From: Rhodocyclales bacterium RIFCSPLOWO2_02_FULL_63_24
GTDB taxonomy: Bacteria > Pseudomonadota > Gammaproteobacteria > Burkholderiales > Rhodocyclaceae
Direction: 5' to 3'
Assembly: GCA_001828935.1 (NCBI GenBank)
Contig: MHZX01000088.1
Coordinates: forward strand, 16,566-53,072
Length of the DNA: 36,507 nt
Below are positions 23,079-31,607 of this stretch, in pieces; position 1 is the stretch's first letter, and each line of letters opens with the position of its first letter. The notes below the pieces were generated by a model, which did no database searches, was not told the origin of the DNA, and saw only the letters and a program-made list of their open reading frames with translations. A program made the translations under genes and the position numbers.

Positions 23079-23546
23079 CTATTGGGCCGCCGCGTGCTTG
23101 TTCTCGGCCGCCCCGGGGTAGTTCGGCTTGATGTAGCGCTCGTCGATCACCTTCTTCAGCAGCTGGTCGCCATTCCGCTTGAATTTGCAGAACTCCAAGC
23201 CGATGCGGAAGGTGTCGTGCTCCGACGAGAACACCGTATAGACCATCTTGGCCGTGGCCTCGATGACTTTCTGGGTCTCGCCGATATGCGCGGGTGGAAT
23301 CGCCAGCAAGACGGTCACCTCGCCCTCGTTGAAGATGTTGTGGCCTACCAGGATCGACAGCCCCTTCAGGGAAATGTCATTGGTCCTGCCGTGATAGCGC
23401 GGTCGCGTGGCTTCGTCCTCGTGCTGGTGATAGACGATCGCTACCTTGAAGTGCAGCGGCGCACGCGGCGCCTCGCGCTTCTCACCGTTCTTCTTCTGCC
23501 GTCCGCCCAGATCGGCAATGTCCACGGTGAAGTTCCCGAAGCTCAT
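23079..23546 (-). CDS. PilZ-domain c-di-GMP-binding protein
   Basis: A 155-aa soluble protein with both c-di-GMP binding motifs of PilZ: R24-E-A-P-R28 and D57-I-S-L-K-G62. After these comes the usual beta-barrel pattern with the late F-R-I-G-L-E-F strand. The C-terminal 30 residues are lysine-rich and not part of the domain. PilZ proteins act as c-di-GMP receptors for motility, adhesion or polysaccharide output. It overlaps the preceding 84-aa gene by ATGA and follows a diguanylate cyclase gene on the same strand, so it may read the signal made there. Confidence 0.9.
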   Translation of the reverse strand: MSFGNFTVDIADLGGRQKKNGEKREAPRAPLHFKVAIVYHQHEDEATRPRYHGRTNDISLKGLSILVGHNIFNEGEVTVLLAIPPAHIGETQKVIEATAKMVYTVFSSEHDTFRIGLEFCKFKRNGDQLLKKVIDERYIKPNYPGAAENKHAAAQ

Positions 23547-23797
23547 TGCGCCTCCCCGGGATCGGCGAGAAATTCGGTAATGACTATTTCGTGCGCTTGA
23601 AAGGGAGTCACCGATCCGCTGACCATGGCGAGGTCGAGGGCGGCGGCGTGCGCCTCGTAGAGATGGGCGAATTTCAGGGAGGGCAGCGTCCAGCCGTCGT
23701 CCATGATGGTGCGTTCGCCATCCTCGCCGAGCTTCTTCCATTCGGCATAGGCAGCCACCACCTGCAGGGTGGGGGCGGAAACAATGTATTTCTTCAT
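23543..23797 (-). CDS. Unrecognised 84-aa protein coupled to the PilZ gene
   Basis: An 84-aa soluble protein starting MKKYIVSAPTLQVVAAYAEW and ending EIVITEFLADPGEAQ. I do not recognise the family; no cysteine motif or membrane segment is seen. It overlaps the PilZ gene as ATGA, which supports real translation and shared function. ATG at 23797 is preferred; the frame is open upstream but the extra residues are basic and unlike a protein start. It lies 119 bases after a GGDEF gene. Confidence 0.65.
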   Translation of the reverse strand: MKKYIVSAPTLQVVAAYAEWKKLGEDGERTIMDDGWTLPSLKFAHLYEAHAAALDLAMVSGSVTPFQAHEIVITEFLADPGEAQ

Positions 23798-23916
23798 CGG
23801 GTAGTCGAGTCTTTGCAGCTTGGAAAATGCGCGCCGGAACGCTGGACATTTTATCGGGTGCGCCGGCATGGGTCCATGTTTGTCGACATCGCGGACCCGG
23901 CACGGGATACGTCAGC

Positions 23917-26181
23917 TTAGGCAGGTCCTGCAGCGCGTGGCGGGCGGAAGAAGTTGATCCGGTTGCGCCCTGCCTGCTTGGCGGCGTACATCGCCTGATC
24001 GGCATTGCGCATCAGTTCGTCGGGCGTGCCGCCGCCTGCGGGGAACAGCGCGACGCCGATGCTGGCCGAGAGCACGACGCTGACGTTGTCATTGAGCACG
24101 AAGGGCAGGGCCAGCGAGGAAATTACCCGCGCCAGCACCCGTTCGCATTCGTCGAGGAATTCGAGGTCCGCCAGCAGCAGCACGAATTCGTCGCCGCCGA
24201 GGCGCGCAGCAGTGTCCTCGGCGCGGATCGATTCGCTCATGCGCCGCGCCGCCTCGATCAGCACCTTGTCGCCCGCCTCGTGTCCGTACCGGTCGTTGAC
24301 CGGCTTGAACTGGTCGAGGTCGAGGTAGCACACCGCCAGCATGCGGCCCTTGCGCCGGGTGCGGGCCAGCGCCTGTTCCATGCGGTCGGTGAGCAGGCGC
24401 CGGTTGGGCAGGTTGGTGAGGATGTCGTAGTTGGCGATGCGCGCCAGTTCCTGCTCGTAGGCCCGGCGTTGGGTCAGGTCGTTGAACACCACCAGGCAGC
24501 GGTCGGCATGCAGCGACATATGGATTTCGACGAAGCGGCGGCTGCCGTCCTTGCAGGTGATCTCCGCCGCAACAGGGTCCTCCAGCGAGTGGCGCCCTGC
24601 GTCGAGCATGCGCTGCACGGCTTCGCTCCAGCGGCGCTGCACTTCCATGCGGTAGCCGGGATCGGGACAGGCGCGCGGCCACCAGGCGTCAAGATTCGGG
24701 ATGTCTTCGATGGCGTAGCCGAGCACTTCGGCGAAGCGTTCGTTGAGCAGCAGCACCTGGCCCTCGGGCGGCGGCGTGGAAATCAGCATCGGCAGGGGCG
24801 AGGTTTCCATCAGTATGCGCAGGCGCGCCTCGCTCTCGCGCAGGGCCGTCTCCACCGCCTTGCGTTCGGAGATGTCGATGAAACTGCCGCGCACCAGGCG
24901 CCGGCCGCCTTGGGACATGTCGTCGATACGCGTTTCGGCGGTGATTTCGCCGCCCGACGCGCGGCGGATGCGGCGTTCGATCAGCACCGACTCGCCCTTG
25001 AAGCAGCGCTCCTGGGCGATGCGCATGCTTTCGGCAGCGGGCAGCCCGTCCGGCTGGATCGGCGCGTAAAAGCGCTCGACGCCGCCGCTCAGCAGTTCGC
25101 CGCGTGTCCGTTCGAACAGTTTTTCCGCCATCGGGTTGGCCTCGACGATTTTCTGCGTATCGGCATCGAGCACCAGGATGGCGTCGGGCGCATGCTCGAT
25201 CAGCGTGCGAAAGCGCTGTTCGCTGTCGGCCAGTTTCTGCTGCGCCACGCGCGCCGCGCGCAGCGTGCGACGGCTGAACAACAGGGCGAAGCCGGAGACG
25301 GCGAGGACGAAGGTCAGCAACTGGTAGAGCTCGCGCCACCAGGGCTGCAGGGCATCATCGACGCTGGCGGTCACCGCGATGATGATGGGGTAGGTCTGCA
25401 GCTGGGCGAACCCGATCATGCGCTCGACGCCGTCGAAGGCGCCCTTGACGCGGTACAGGCCGCGACTCTCGGCGCTCAGGTGCTTGATGAAGTCCGGCGC
25501 CTGGGCGATGGATTTGCCGATGGCGCCCTCGATCGCCGGCGTGCGGAACAGCGTGACGCCGCTGGACTTGAGCAGCGTGATCGAACCGTTGGGTTTTTGT
25601 CGCTGCGCCTCGAAGGGCCGGGCGATGCGCTCCAACTGGATGGCGGCAACCACCACGGCGAATTGCTGCGTCGGCGCCTGCACCGGATAGGATACCGGCA
25701 CGACCCATTGGCCGCTGATGCGCCCGATCACCGGATCGCTGATGTGCAGCCCGCGCATCAGCGGGTCCCGCTGCACGCGAAACAGCCCGCGGTCGGCCAC
25801 GCTGGCGACCGCCTGGCGGGTGGGCGCCGGAACGACGTGGGCGCCGCCCTGCGCATCGATCAGGCGGACTTCGATGGCGTCGTCTGACAGGCGTTTCAGG
25901 TTGCCGACCAGATCGATGAAAGCGGGATTCTGTCCTGGATAGACTCCCGGATGTTCCTCGATCCAGCGGCTGGTGGCGAACAGCGCGGCCTCGGTCAGGC
26001 GGAACAGGCGCAGCGTCTGTTCCTCGACGGCGATCACCAGTTGGTTCAACTCGACTTCCTTGGCCGCGATCACGCGTTCGCGTTCGGCGTAGGTCCGATA
26101 GCCCGCCACCGCCCAGAGCACGGCGAGCAGCAGGGCGACCAGCGAAGGAATGCCGAAACGGTTGTGATAGGAGGCGTTCAC
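23917..26181 (-). CDS. Membrane sensor diguanylate cyclase (dCache-like, PAS-PAS-GGDEF)
   Basis: A 754-aa protein. A transmembrane helix at about 10-28 and another at about 285-303 enclose a periplasmic sensor domain of about 250 residues. Two PAS domains follow (starting near 319 and 445; FRTLIEHAPDAILVLDAD marks the first). The GGDEF cyclase domain is at about 585-745, with an intact GGDEF active site (662-666) and the inhibitory I-site R653-A-E-D656 five residues ahead of it. There is no EAL domain, so it should only make c-di-GMP, under product inhibition. GTG at 26181 is chosen because it leads straight into the membrane helix. Ligand unknown. Confidence 0.9.
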   Translation of the reverse strand: MNASYHNRFGIPSLVALLLAVLWAVAGYRTYAERERVIAAKEVELNQLVIAVEEQTLRLFRLTEAALFATSRWIEEHPGVYPGQNPAFIDLVGNLKRLSDDAIEVRLIDAQGGAHVVPAPTRQAVASVADRGLFRVQRDPLMRGLHISDPVIGRISGQWVVPVSYPVQAPTQQFAVVVAAIQLERIARPFEAQRQKPNGSITLLKSSGVTLFRTPAIEGAIGKSIAQAPDFIKHLSAESRGLYRVKGAFDGVERMIGFAQLQTYPIIIAVTASVDDALQPWWRELYQLLTFVLAVSGFALLFSRRTLRAARVAQQKLADSEQRFRTLIEHAPDAILVLDADTQKIVEANPMAEKLFERTRGELLSGGVERFYAPIQPDGLPAAESMRIAQERCFKGESVLIERRIRRASGGEITAETRIDDMSQGGRRLVRGSFIDISERKAVETALRESEARLRILMETSPLPMLISTPPPEGQVLLLNERFAEVLGYAIEDIPNLDAWWPRACPDPGYRMEVQRRWSEAVQRMLDAGRHSLEDPVAAEITCKDGSRRFVEIHMSLHADRCLVVFNDLTQRRAYEQELARIANYDILTNLPNRRLLTDRMEQALARTRRKGRMLAVCYLDLDQFKPVNDRYGHEAGDKVLIEAARRMSESIRAEDTAARLGGDEFVLLLADLEFLDECERVLARVISSLALPFVLNDNVSVVLSASIGVALFPAGGGTPDELMRNADQAMYAAKQAGRNRINFFRPPRAAGPA

Positions 26182-26231
26182 ACGGCACAGTGTATGCCAA
26201 ACGGGGGCGGATTCGCCCACCTGCCGGGCGC

Positions 26232-26753
26232 CTAGCCGAGTGTCGCCTCGATCACGCTTTCGTAGGCGAACTGGAGTGCCATCCACTGCCGGGCCGGCAG
26301 CCCGCGGACCTGGCCGACGATGACCTTGATCACCCCGGCGTGGGTTACCAGCGCGGCGCGCTCGATGCCTTCGCGACGGGCTTCGGTGACGAAGTCATGC
26401 ACCCGCGCCTGCAATTCGGCGACCGTTTCGCCCAGCGGCGGACGATAGCCGAGCGGGTCGGCGGCCCAACCATCGAGCGCCGCGCGCTGCACCAGATGCC
26501 AGGGCTGCAATTCCCATTCGCCGAAGTGCATCTCCTGCAGGCGCTCGTCGCTGCGCGGCGCGGGGTGCAGGGCCTCCGCCAGCCGCCGGCAGCGCTGCAG
26601 CGGGCTGGTGTAGACCGCCAGTTGCGGCGGCAATTGGGGTGCGATGCGCGCCGCCGCCGCGGCGACGTCCGCCGCCAGCGGCAGATCGGTGCGGCCGTAA
26701 CAGATGCCGGCGGCAACCTGGGGCGCCGGATGGCGGATCAGGTAAAGCTGCAC
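26232..26753 (-). CDS. cobC: Alpha-ribazole phosphatase-like histidine phosphatase
   Basis: A 173-aa histidine phosphatase. The catalytic motif near the N-terminus reads LIRHPAP, with the acceptor histidine in place (the common form is RHG/RHA), and the second conserved histidine is in [18 protein letters not shown] and [10 protein letters not shown] are typical. CobC removes phosphate from alpha-ribazole phosphate in cobalamin nucleotide-loop assembly. GTG at 26753 is chosen because the family begins QLYLIRH; it overlaps the end of cobS by 16 bases, indicating a cobT-cobS-cobC operon. The assignment relies partly on this context. Confidence 0.88.
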   Translation of the reverse strand: MQLYLIRHPAPQVAAGICYGRTDLPLAADVAAAAARIAPQLPPQLAVYTSPLQRCRRLAEALHPAPRSDERLQEMHFGEWELQPWHLVQRAALDGWAADPLGYRPPLGETVAELQARVHDFVTEARREGIERAALVTHAGVIKVIVGQVRGLPARQWMALQFAYESVIEATLG

Positions 26754-27505
26754 AGCAGGCCCAGGTAGAAGGCCAGCTCGCTGACCTGCTGCGTGGCACC
26801 GAGGCAATCGCCGGTGTAGCCGCCGATGCGGCGCCGGAAATAGCCCGCCGCGAGCAGCGTGGCCAGGGCCGCCGCGGCCAGCGCCAGCAGCATTTCGGGG
26901 AAGGGCAGCAAAAGGCAGGGCGCGAGGCCGAACAGCGTCGCCAGCGCCAGTTCGTGCGGCGCCATGCGCTGCGCCAGCGGCTTGGAGCGGGAACTGGCGT
27001 CGTCGCGCACGTAGTCGAGAAAATAGATCAGCACGGTCGAGGCCAGGCGCGATACCGCATGGCCGGCGATCAGCGCCAGGGCCAGCAGCGGCGGGCCGAA
27101 GGCGGCATCAAGCTCGGTCAGCGCATTCCATTTGGTCAGCAGCATCATGCCGGCGCCGAGCGCGGCGTAGCTGCCGATGCGCGAGTCCTTCATGATCGTC
27201 AGCACCTGGGCCTTGTCCCAGCCGCCGCCGAAGCCGTCGCAGGCATCGGCGAAGCCGTCCTCGTGGAAGGCGCCGGTGGCCAGCAGCGTTGCCGCCATGC
27301 CGAGCAGCACCGCCACGCCGAGCGGCAGCGCCAGCGCCGCCAGTTCGGTGACGCCGGCGCCAATGCCGCCGATCAGGATGCCGACCAGCGGAAAGTAGCG
27401 CGCGGCATGATCGAGCTGGTCCTGCCCATGGCCGACCCAGGCCGGCACCGGCAGGCGCGTGAAGAAGCGCAGCGCGGCGAAGAAATATTCCAGCTCGCGT
27501 TTCAT
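26738..27505 (-). CDS. cobS: Adenosylcobinamide-GDP ribazoletransferase (cobalamin synthase)
   Basis: A 255-aa polytopic membrane protein. The N-terminal [14 protein letters not shown] and the active-site stretch [20 protein letters not shown] are diagnostic for CobS. It joins alpha-ribazole (or its phosphate) to adenosylcobinamide-GDP, forming adenosylcobalamin or its phosphate at the inner membrane. It overlaps cobT by ATGA and cobC by 16 bases, so the three are translated together downstream of the cobalamin riboswitch. Confidence 0.95.
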   Translation of the reverse strand: MKRELEYFFAALRFFTRLPVPAWVGHGQDQLDHAARYFPLVGILIGGIGAGVTELAALALPLGVAVLLGMAATLLATGAFHEDGFADACDGFGGGWDKAQVLTIMKDSRIGSYAALGAGMMLLTKWNALTELDAAFGPPLLALALIAGHAVSRLASTVLIYFLDYVRDDASSRSKPLAQRMAPHELALATLFGLAPCLLLPFPEMLLALAAAALATLLAAGYFRRRIGGYTGDCLGATQQVSELAFYLGLLCSFT

Positions 27506-28623
27506 CCGGCCTTCTCGCTGACCCCGGCCGATTCGAAGCTCGCCATCTCGTTCATGAAGGCGCAGGCGGCGTTGAGCAGGGGCAGGGCCAGCGCGGCGCC
27601 GGTGCCTTCGCCCAGGCGCAGGCCGAGGTCGAGCAGCGGCCGGCCCTTGAGCCAGTCGAGCTGCAGGCGGTGCCCGGCCTCGTTGGAGCAGTGCGAATAC
27701 ACGCAGTAGTCGAGGATCTCAGGCGAGACCTGGGCGGCGATCAGCAGCGCGCTGGTGACGATGAAGCCGTCGATCAGCAGCGTCATCTGCGCCTCCGCGG
27801 CGGCGAGCATGGCGCCGGCCAGCATGGCGATCTCGAAGCCGCCGAAGCGGGCCAGGATGCGTAGGGCATCGTTGTCGACTGGGCGGCCGGCTTCCGGCCG
27901 TTCCGGCCAGATGGCGAGCGCCTGCGCCAGCAGCGCGCGCTTGCGCTCCAGGCCGGCGTCGTCGAGCCCGGTGCCGCGGCCGACGCAGTCGGCCAGCGGC
28001 AGGCCGGTGATGCAGTGGGTCAGCAAGGAGGCCGAGGCGGTATTGCCGATGCCCATTTCGCCAAAGCCCAGCACGTTGCAGCCGGCGGCGGCGAATTCGC
28101 CGACCAGGGTCGCGCCGTGATGCATCGCCGCGGCGCATTCGGCGTCGCTCATGGCGGGGCCTTCGAGGTAATTCGCCGTGCCGCCAGCGCCGTCCGCGTG
28201 GATACCGCTTCGCATAACTTTCGCGTCGACCAGCCCGTCGCGCCGGCCGAAGTCATGCGCCACGCCGGCATCGGCCACCACCAGGGTCATCCCGGCCTGC
28301 CGCGCCAGGACATTGATCGCGGCGCCGCCGGCGAGGAAGTTCTCCACCATCTGCCAGGTGACTTCCTGCGGGAAGGCCGAGACGCCGGCCTTGGCCGCGC
28401 CGTGATCGCCGGCGCAGACCAGCACATAGGGATTGACCAGCTTCGGCGACAGGCTGCGCTGGATCAGGCCAAGCTGCAGGGCCAGGGTTTCGAGGCGGCC
28501 GAGCGCGCCCTGGGGTTTGGTCTTCTGGTCGATCTTGTGCTGCAAGTCGCCGCTCAGGGCGCGATCCAGCGGGGTAATCTCGAAGCGCGGAAACGTACGG
28601 GGAACTGCGGCGGTGGAATGCAT
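27502..28623 (-). CDS. cobT: Nicotinate-nucleotide--dimethylbenzimidazole phosphoribosyltransferase
   Basis: A 373-aa CobT, which activates the lower ligand dimethylbenzimidazole to alpha-ribazole phosphate. Diagnostic segments are [10 protein letters not shown] near the N-terminus, [26 protein letters not shown] (phosphoribosyl-binding) and [18 protein letters not shown] at 28623 is preferred over one at 28632 because AAGGA stands about nine bases ahead of it. Expression should fall when cobalamin is plentiful, through the riboswitch and terminator directly upstream. It overlaps cobS by ATGA. Confidence 0.95.
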   Translation of the reverse strand: MHSTAAVPRTFPRFEITPLDRALSGDLQHKIDQKTKPQGALGRLETLALQLGLIQRSLSPKLVNPYVLVCAGDHGAAKAGVSAFPQEVTWQMVENFLAGGAAINVLARQAGMTLVVADAGVAHDFGRRDGLVDAKVMRSGIHADGAGGTANYLEGPAMSDAECAAAMHHGATLVGEFAAAGCNVLGFGEMGIGNTASASLLTHCITGLPLADCVGRGTGLDDAGLERKRALLAQALAIWPERPEAGRPVDNDALRILARFGGFEIAMLAGAMLAAAEAQMTLLIDGFIVTSALLIAAQVSPEILDYCVYSHCSNEAGHRLQLDWLKGRPLLDLGLRLGEGTGAALALPLLNAACAFMNEMASFESAGVSEKAG

Positions 28624-28647
28624 CCGATTCATCCTTTCAAGCGTAAC

Positions 28648-28686
28648 GGGGCTTTGTCCCGCGCGTCCAAACGCGAAACAAAGCCC
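28648..28686 (-). promoter_or_regulatory. Alternative (antiterminator-like) stem before cobT
   Basis: On the cobT transcript GGGCTTTGT (28686-28678) can pair with ACAAAGCCC (28657-28649), with an inner CGCGT/ACGCG stem. It uses the 3' arm of the terminator hairpin, so the two structures exclude each other, as expected in a switch. Confidence 0.5.
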
Positions 28687-28699
28687 GCGCCACGGGCTT
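28676..28699 (-). terminator. Intrinsic terminator between cobalamin riboswitch and cobT
   Basis: On the minus strand AAGCCCG, loop TGGCG, CGGGCTT is followed by TGTTT. It sits about seven bases after the riboswitch and so can stop transcription when the switch is bound. Confidence 0.65.
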
Positions 28700-28705
28700 A
28701 TGAAA

Positions 28706-28860
28706 TTCATCGGTCGGTCTTCTGGCTCCCGGATCGTCCTTGGCTTGCGCCTTCCCGAGCGTTACCTCAGTGGCATCGTGCAAGCGTCGTCCCCGGTTAC
28801 AGCGGCGGGCCCGCCACGGAATTGGGTTGCCCCGCACCGTGTTCCCTGGAGGCCCGATGC
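28706..28860 (-). ncRNA. Cobalamin riboswitch upstream of cobT
   Basis: The minus-strand leader carries the hallmark elements of the cobalamin aptamer in order: AGGGAACACGGTG, GGCGGGCCCGCCGCTGTAACC, GCCACTG, GGGAAGG and the B12 box AGCCAGAAGACCGACC (28727-28712). CATCGG and CCGATG at the ends can form the closing P1 stem. Adenosylcobalamin binding would shut off cobT-cobS-cobC. The divergent cobU lies on the other strand and is not controlled by this copy. Confidence 0.92.
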
Positions 28861-28928
28861 TGTACCGAGCCTCCACCGAATCGCCGCGGATTATGCGGCC
28901 TCGCGCCCGCTTCTGCAATAATCGTCCC

Positions 28929-29486
28929 ATGATCGAACTCATTCTTGGCGGCGCCCGTTCGGGCAAGAGCGCACTTGCGGAGCGGCGCGCGGCCGAATCC
29001 GGGCTGGCCGTGACCTATCTCGCTACGGCGCAGGCCGGCGACGAGGAAATGGCGCGGCGCATCGCTCACCATCAGTCGCGCCGCGCGCCGCACTGGTCGC
29101 TGATCGAAGAGCCGCTGCATCTTGCCGCGACGCTGGTCGAACAGGCGGCGCCCGACCGCTGCCTGCTGGTCGACTGTCTGACGCTGTGGCTGACCAATTT
29201 GCTCTACACCGGGTCCGCCGCGCACCAAGCCGAGGCCGGCGAAGAAGTGGCTTGCCCGCTGCTGGCCTTCGAGACGTCGGCGTTGCTCGACTGCCTGCCA
29301 AATCTGCCCGGCCGCGTGATCCTGGTCAGCAACGAGGTCGGCCTTGGCATCGTGCCGCTCGGCGCCGCAACGCGGCTATTTGTCGATGACGCCGGCCGCC
29401 TCAACCAGTCCATCGCCCGCATCGCGCAGCGCGTCACGTTTGTCGCGGCGGGGCTGCCGCTGGAACTGAAGGGCGGGCATCAATGA
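28929..29486 (+). CDS. cobU: Adenosylcobinamide kinase / guanylyltransferase
   Basis: A 185-aa bifunctional enzyme that phosphorylates adenosylcobinamide and adds GMP, giving the substrate of CobS. The P-loop is GGARSGKS (7-14). LVDCLTLWLTNLL and VSNEVGLGIVP are family signatures, the latter next to the GTP site. It diverges from cobT and shares the intergenic region with the riboswitch. The stop overlaps the start of the following unknown gene as ATGA. No strong ribosome binding site is visible ahead of ATG 28929. Confidence 0.95.
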   Translation: MIELILGGARSGKSALAERRAAESGLAVTYLATAQAGDEEMARRIAHHQSRRAPHWSLIEEPLHLAATLVEQAAPDRCLLVDCLTLWLTNLLYTGSAAHQAEAGEEVACPLLAFETSALLDCLPNLPGRVILVSNEVGLGIVPLGAATRLFVDDAGRLNQSIARIAQRVTFVAAGLPLELKGGHQ

Positions 29487-30091
29487 TTCGCGCCGGCCTC
29501 GCGGCCGAAGCCAAACGATCATCCGGTGAGTGGGTATTCGTCGACCTCGGTTTCGCTCAAGCTGCGAAGAGCTGCGGGGTCTTGGTTAATGATGGGACCC
29601 CTTTAGAAGTGTCGTTCTCCCAACTTCGGACAGATATGCTTGAACTAGTTGCTTCCAATGGAAATCCGCTGAATCTCCTGATAGAGGCACCGCTGTCAGT
29701 GGCGTTTAACGAGAGAGGAAATCCGACTGGACGCCGGATTGAGAGGAGAGGAAAGCAGACTCGCTATTGGTACGTTGGCCTTGGCTGCAGTGTTCTCGTC
29801 GCGGCAACCTATCTGCTTCGATCCATTCACGACGCCCAGTCCAAACGCGAGATTCGCCTGTTTGAAGGATTTGCCTCATTTAAACCAAAGGGCATTCGGT
29901 CATCTCATCGCGACGATGTTCTCAATCTGCGGCGAGTTATTTGGGACGGTGATCCAACATACGGTCGAATCGTAGCGCCCTGGCGACTGGCCGCATCGCC
30001 GGACCATAGACTGCAGTCTGCTTTTGTTGTGGCTGGAATGGATTTTGGAGTCCCTCCAGTTGTTGAACTCAGTGGATGGGCGTCGGATTAG
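29483..30091 (+). CDS. Unrecognised 202-aa protein, RNase H-like/DUF429-like features
   Basis: The frame opens in an ATGA overlap with cobU, but base composition becomes clearly richer in A+T than its neighbours, suggesting transfer. The product has features that recall RNase H-fold proteins of the DUF429 type: an early acidic strand (EWVFVDLGFA), a second strand with acid (LLIEAPLSVAF) and a late SSHRDDVLNLRRV. RRIERRGKQTRYWYVGLG and REIRLFEGFASFKPKG are also striking. No signal peptide is visible. I cannot name the family with confidence. Its place behind cobU probably reflects insertion, not a role in cobalamin synthesis. Confidence 0.7.
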   Translation: MIRAGLAAEAKRSSGEWVFVDLGFAQAAKSCGVLVNDGTPLEVSFSQLRTDMLELVASNGNPLNLLIEAPLSVAFNERGNPTGRRIERRGKQTRYWYVGLGCSVLVAATYLLRSIHDAQSKREIRLFEGFASFKPKGIRSSHRDDVLNLRRVIWDGDPTYGRIVAPWRLAASPDHRLQSAFVVAGMDFGVPPVVELSGWASD

Positions 30092-30109
30092 TATTGTGTA
30101 CCGCATGGA

Positions 30110-30132
30110 TCGCCGTCTTGCCGGCGCCGACT
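30110..30132 (-). repeat. 23-bp dispersed repeat, copy 3
   Basis: On the minus strand this reads AGTCGGCGCCGGC, AAG, ACGGCGA, 21 of 23 identical to copies 1 and 2. It lies 18 bases after the unknown gene and 24 before the DUF4160 start. Confidence 0.7.
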
Positions 30133-30156
30133 CTTTTACCGAACAGGAGCCCTGAC

Positions 30157-30423
30157 ATGCCGATTATTTCCATGTTCTACGGGATCATCATCCGCCTGTA
30201 TCTGATCGACAACAAGAATCATAGCTTGCCGCATATCCATGCCAAGTACGCCGAGTTCGAGGCGTCGGTTGGTATCGGCGATGGCGAGATTCTTTCAGGG
30301 AATCTGCCACGCAAGCAATTGCGCCTGGTTCAGGCATGGATAGAATTGCATCGGGACGAATTGGTGGCCGACTGGGAATTGGCCGTCAATGGCGAAAACC
30401 CCTACAAAATTGATCCGCTGTGA
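30157..30423 (+). CDS. DUF4160-family small protein
   Basis: An 88-aa protein fitting DUF4160: MPIISMFYGIIIRLY at the start, HSLPHIHAKY in the middle and LVQAWIELHRDEL near the end. ATG at 30157 follows an AGGAG site at 30145-30149. Such genes are very often paired with a DUF2442 gene, as here, in small mobile-looking modules that have been suggested to be toxin-antitoxin-like. No activity is known to me. Confidence 0.88.
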   Translation: MPIISMFYGIIIRLYLIDNKNHSLPHIHAKYAEFEASVGIGDGEILSGNLPRKQLRLVQAWIELHRDELVADWELAVNGENPYKIDPL

Positions 30424-30430
30424 GGCCGCC

Positions 30431-30682
30431 GTGTACTGGGATGTCAAAGTCGTCAAGCCGTTATCCGACTACCGAATCTACGTTGAAGTTGAAGACGGAC
30501 GAAAAGGTGTTTTCGACATGAAGCCCTATCTGGATCGCGGCATCTTCCGCGAACTGAAGGATGTCCATTACTTCAATCAGGTCGGGATCGTGTTCGGTGC
30601 CGTTACCTGGCCCAATGAGCAGGACATTGCTCCAGAGACCTTGCTGGAAGAAATGCGGCCTCTGGAATCGGTTGCGACGTAA
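30431..30682 (+). CDS. DUF2442-family small protein
   Basis: An 83-aa protein fitting DUF2442: YWDVKVVKPLSDYRIYVEVE, GVFDMKPYLDRGIFRELKD, and GAVTWPNEQDIAPETLLE with its typical W-P-N/D-G-like turn. GTG at 30431 is preferred because GAGG precedes it and the family begins near this point; an ATG at 30389 inside the DUF4160 gene is the alternative. It forms a two-gene unit with DUF4160. A perfect 6-bp hairpin (30713-30718/30726-30731) lies shortly downstream. Confidence 0.85.
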   Translation: MYWDVKVVKPLSDYRIYVEVEDGRKGVFDMKPYLDRGIFRELKDVHYFNQVGIVFGAVTWPNEQDIAPETLLEEMRPLESVAT

Positions 30683-30774
30683 CCATTTTTCGGTCGGAGG
30701 ATTGATTTCCTCGACGGCTGAATTTGCCGTCCCACCAGAGGTAAATTTTGTGCAGGAATGTCCCGGTAGCGCGT

Positions 30775-31509
30775 TTACCCCGGATATCCCGCATTCGGAT
30801 TCGCAAACAACTCCTTCATCAGCGCCGTTTCCCGCGCGCCGACGATGGCGAGAAATTCGTCGGCGCCCTTCATGGCGCTGAAGGCGTCGAAGCCGCCCTG
30901 CAGGAAGTCATGCAGGGCGCCCAGCCCGGCAAGATGCGCGGGGCCGCTCATCAGCTTGAGCGAAACGCGGATCAGCGGCATCCGCGTCAGGCGGTCGAGG
31001 GTCTTGCCGATCTGATCGACCAGGGCGATCTGCTGTTCGCGATCCTTCCTGCGTCCGCAGCGGCGATAGGCTGCGACGTAAGCCGGCCAGTCGATCGCCT
31101 TCGCGCCTCCGGCGCGGCGCAGGGCCAGCACCATGTCGGTGTCGAGCGACTCGGACAAGGTATCCATCTTGACGGCTTCGAGCAGCGTGGCCAAGGCGCG
31201 TGCCGGCAGGACGCGGACCATGACCGGCACCACGCGCTCCAGTTCCTCGTCGCGCGTGCGGAAATCCTTGGGGCCATAGAGGTCGCTGAGGAAGAATTCG
31301 GCGGCCGGGCGGTAACGCTCGCTGGCGAGCAGGTCGGCGTAGCTGCGGGCCAGCCGCGCGGCCTGGTATTCCTTGAGCCGCGGATAATCGTCCGGCTCGG
31401 GATCGCCTGCCCGTGCGGCACGCAGCTGCCGCGCCTCGGCAATGCAGTCCGCCAGTTCGCGGCCGATCGCTTCCTTGTCGCCATCCTCTTTCATGCGGCG
31501 ATTATCCAT
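30775..31509 (-). CDS. Conserved protein of unknown function (FFxSDLYG family)
   Basis: A 244-aa soluble, mostly helical protein. The segment AAEFFLSDLYGPKDFRTRDEE with the later VVPVMVRVLPARAL looks like a conserved family core seen in other proteobacteria, but I know no function. There is no signal peptide or membrane helix. It diverges from the alcohol-oxidation operon with 98 bases between, so it may share regulation with it. Start could be 31509 or the ATG at 31494; neither has a good ribosome binding site. Confidence 0.8.
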   Translation of the reverse strand: MDNRRMKEDGDKEAIGRELADCIAEARQLRAARAGDPEPDDYPRLKEYQAARLARSYADLLASERYRPAAEFFLSDLYGPKDFRTRDEELERVVPVMVRVLPARALATLLEAVKMDTLSESLDTDMVLALRRAGGAKAIDWPAYVAAYRRCGRRKDREQQIALVDQIGKTLDRLTRMPLIRVSLKLMSGPAHLAGLGALHDFLQGGFDAFSAMKGADEFLAIVGARETALMKELFANPNAGYPG

Positions 31510-31607
31510 CCCGGCAGGCGGCGCCCGTTAGAGTGGCTTGCCTAATCAATGTGCTTTCATGCGATTAGACTCCAACAATATGGTTGTGCCGACGGGGGAG
31601 ACTCGGA

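Noticed and set aside
23827-25887. Plus-strand open frame of 686 codons
   Set aside because: It is antisense to the GGDEF sensor gene, which has clear domains and codon use; the plus frame shows no motif.
31542-31568. CTAATC/GATTAG inverted repeat upstream of the laoC-like gene as a TetR operator
   Set aside because: Only six base pairs with a 15-base centre and no regulator gene nearby; too weak to call.
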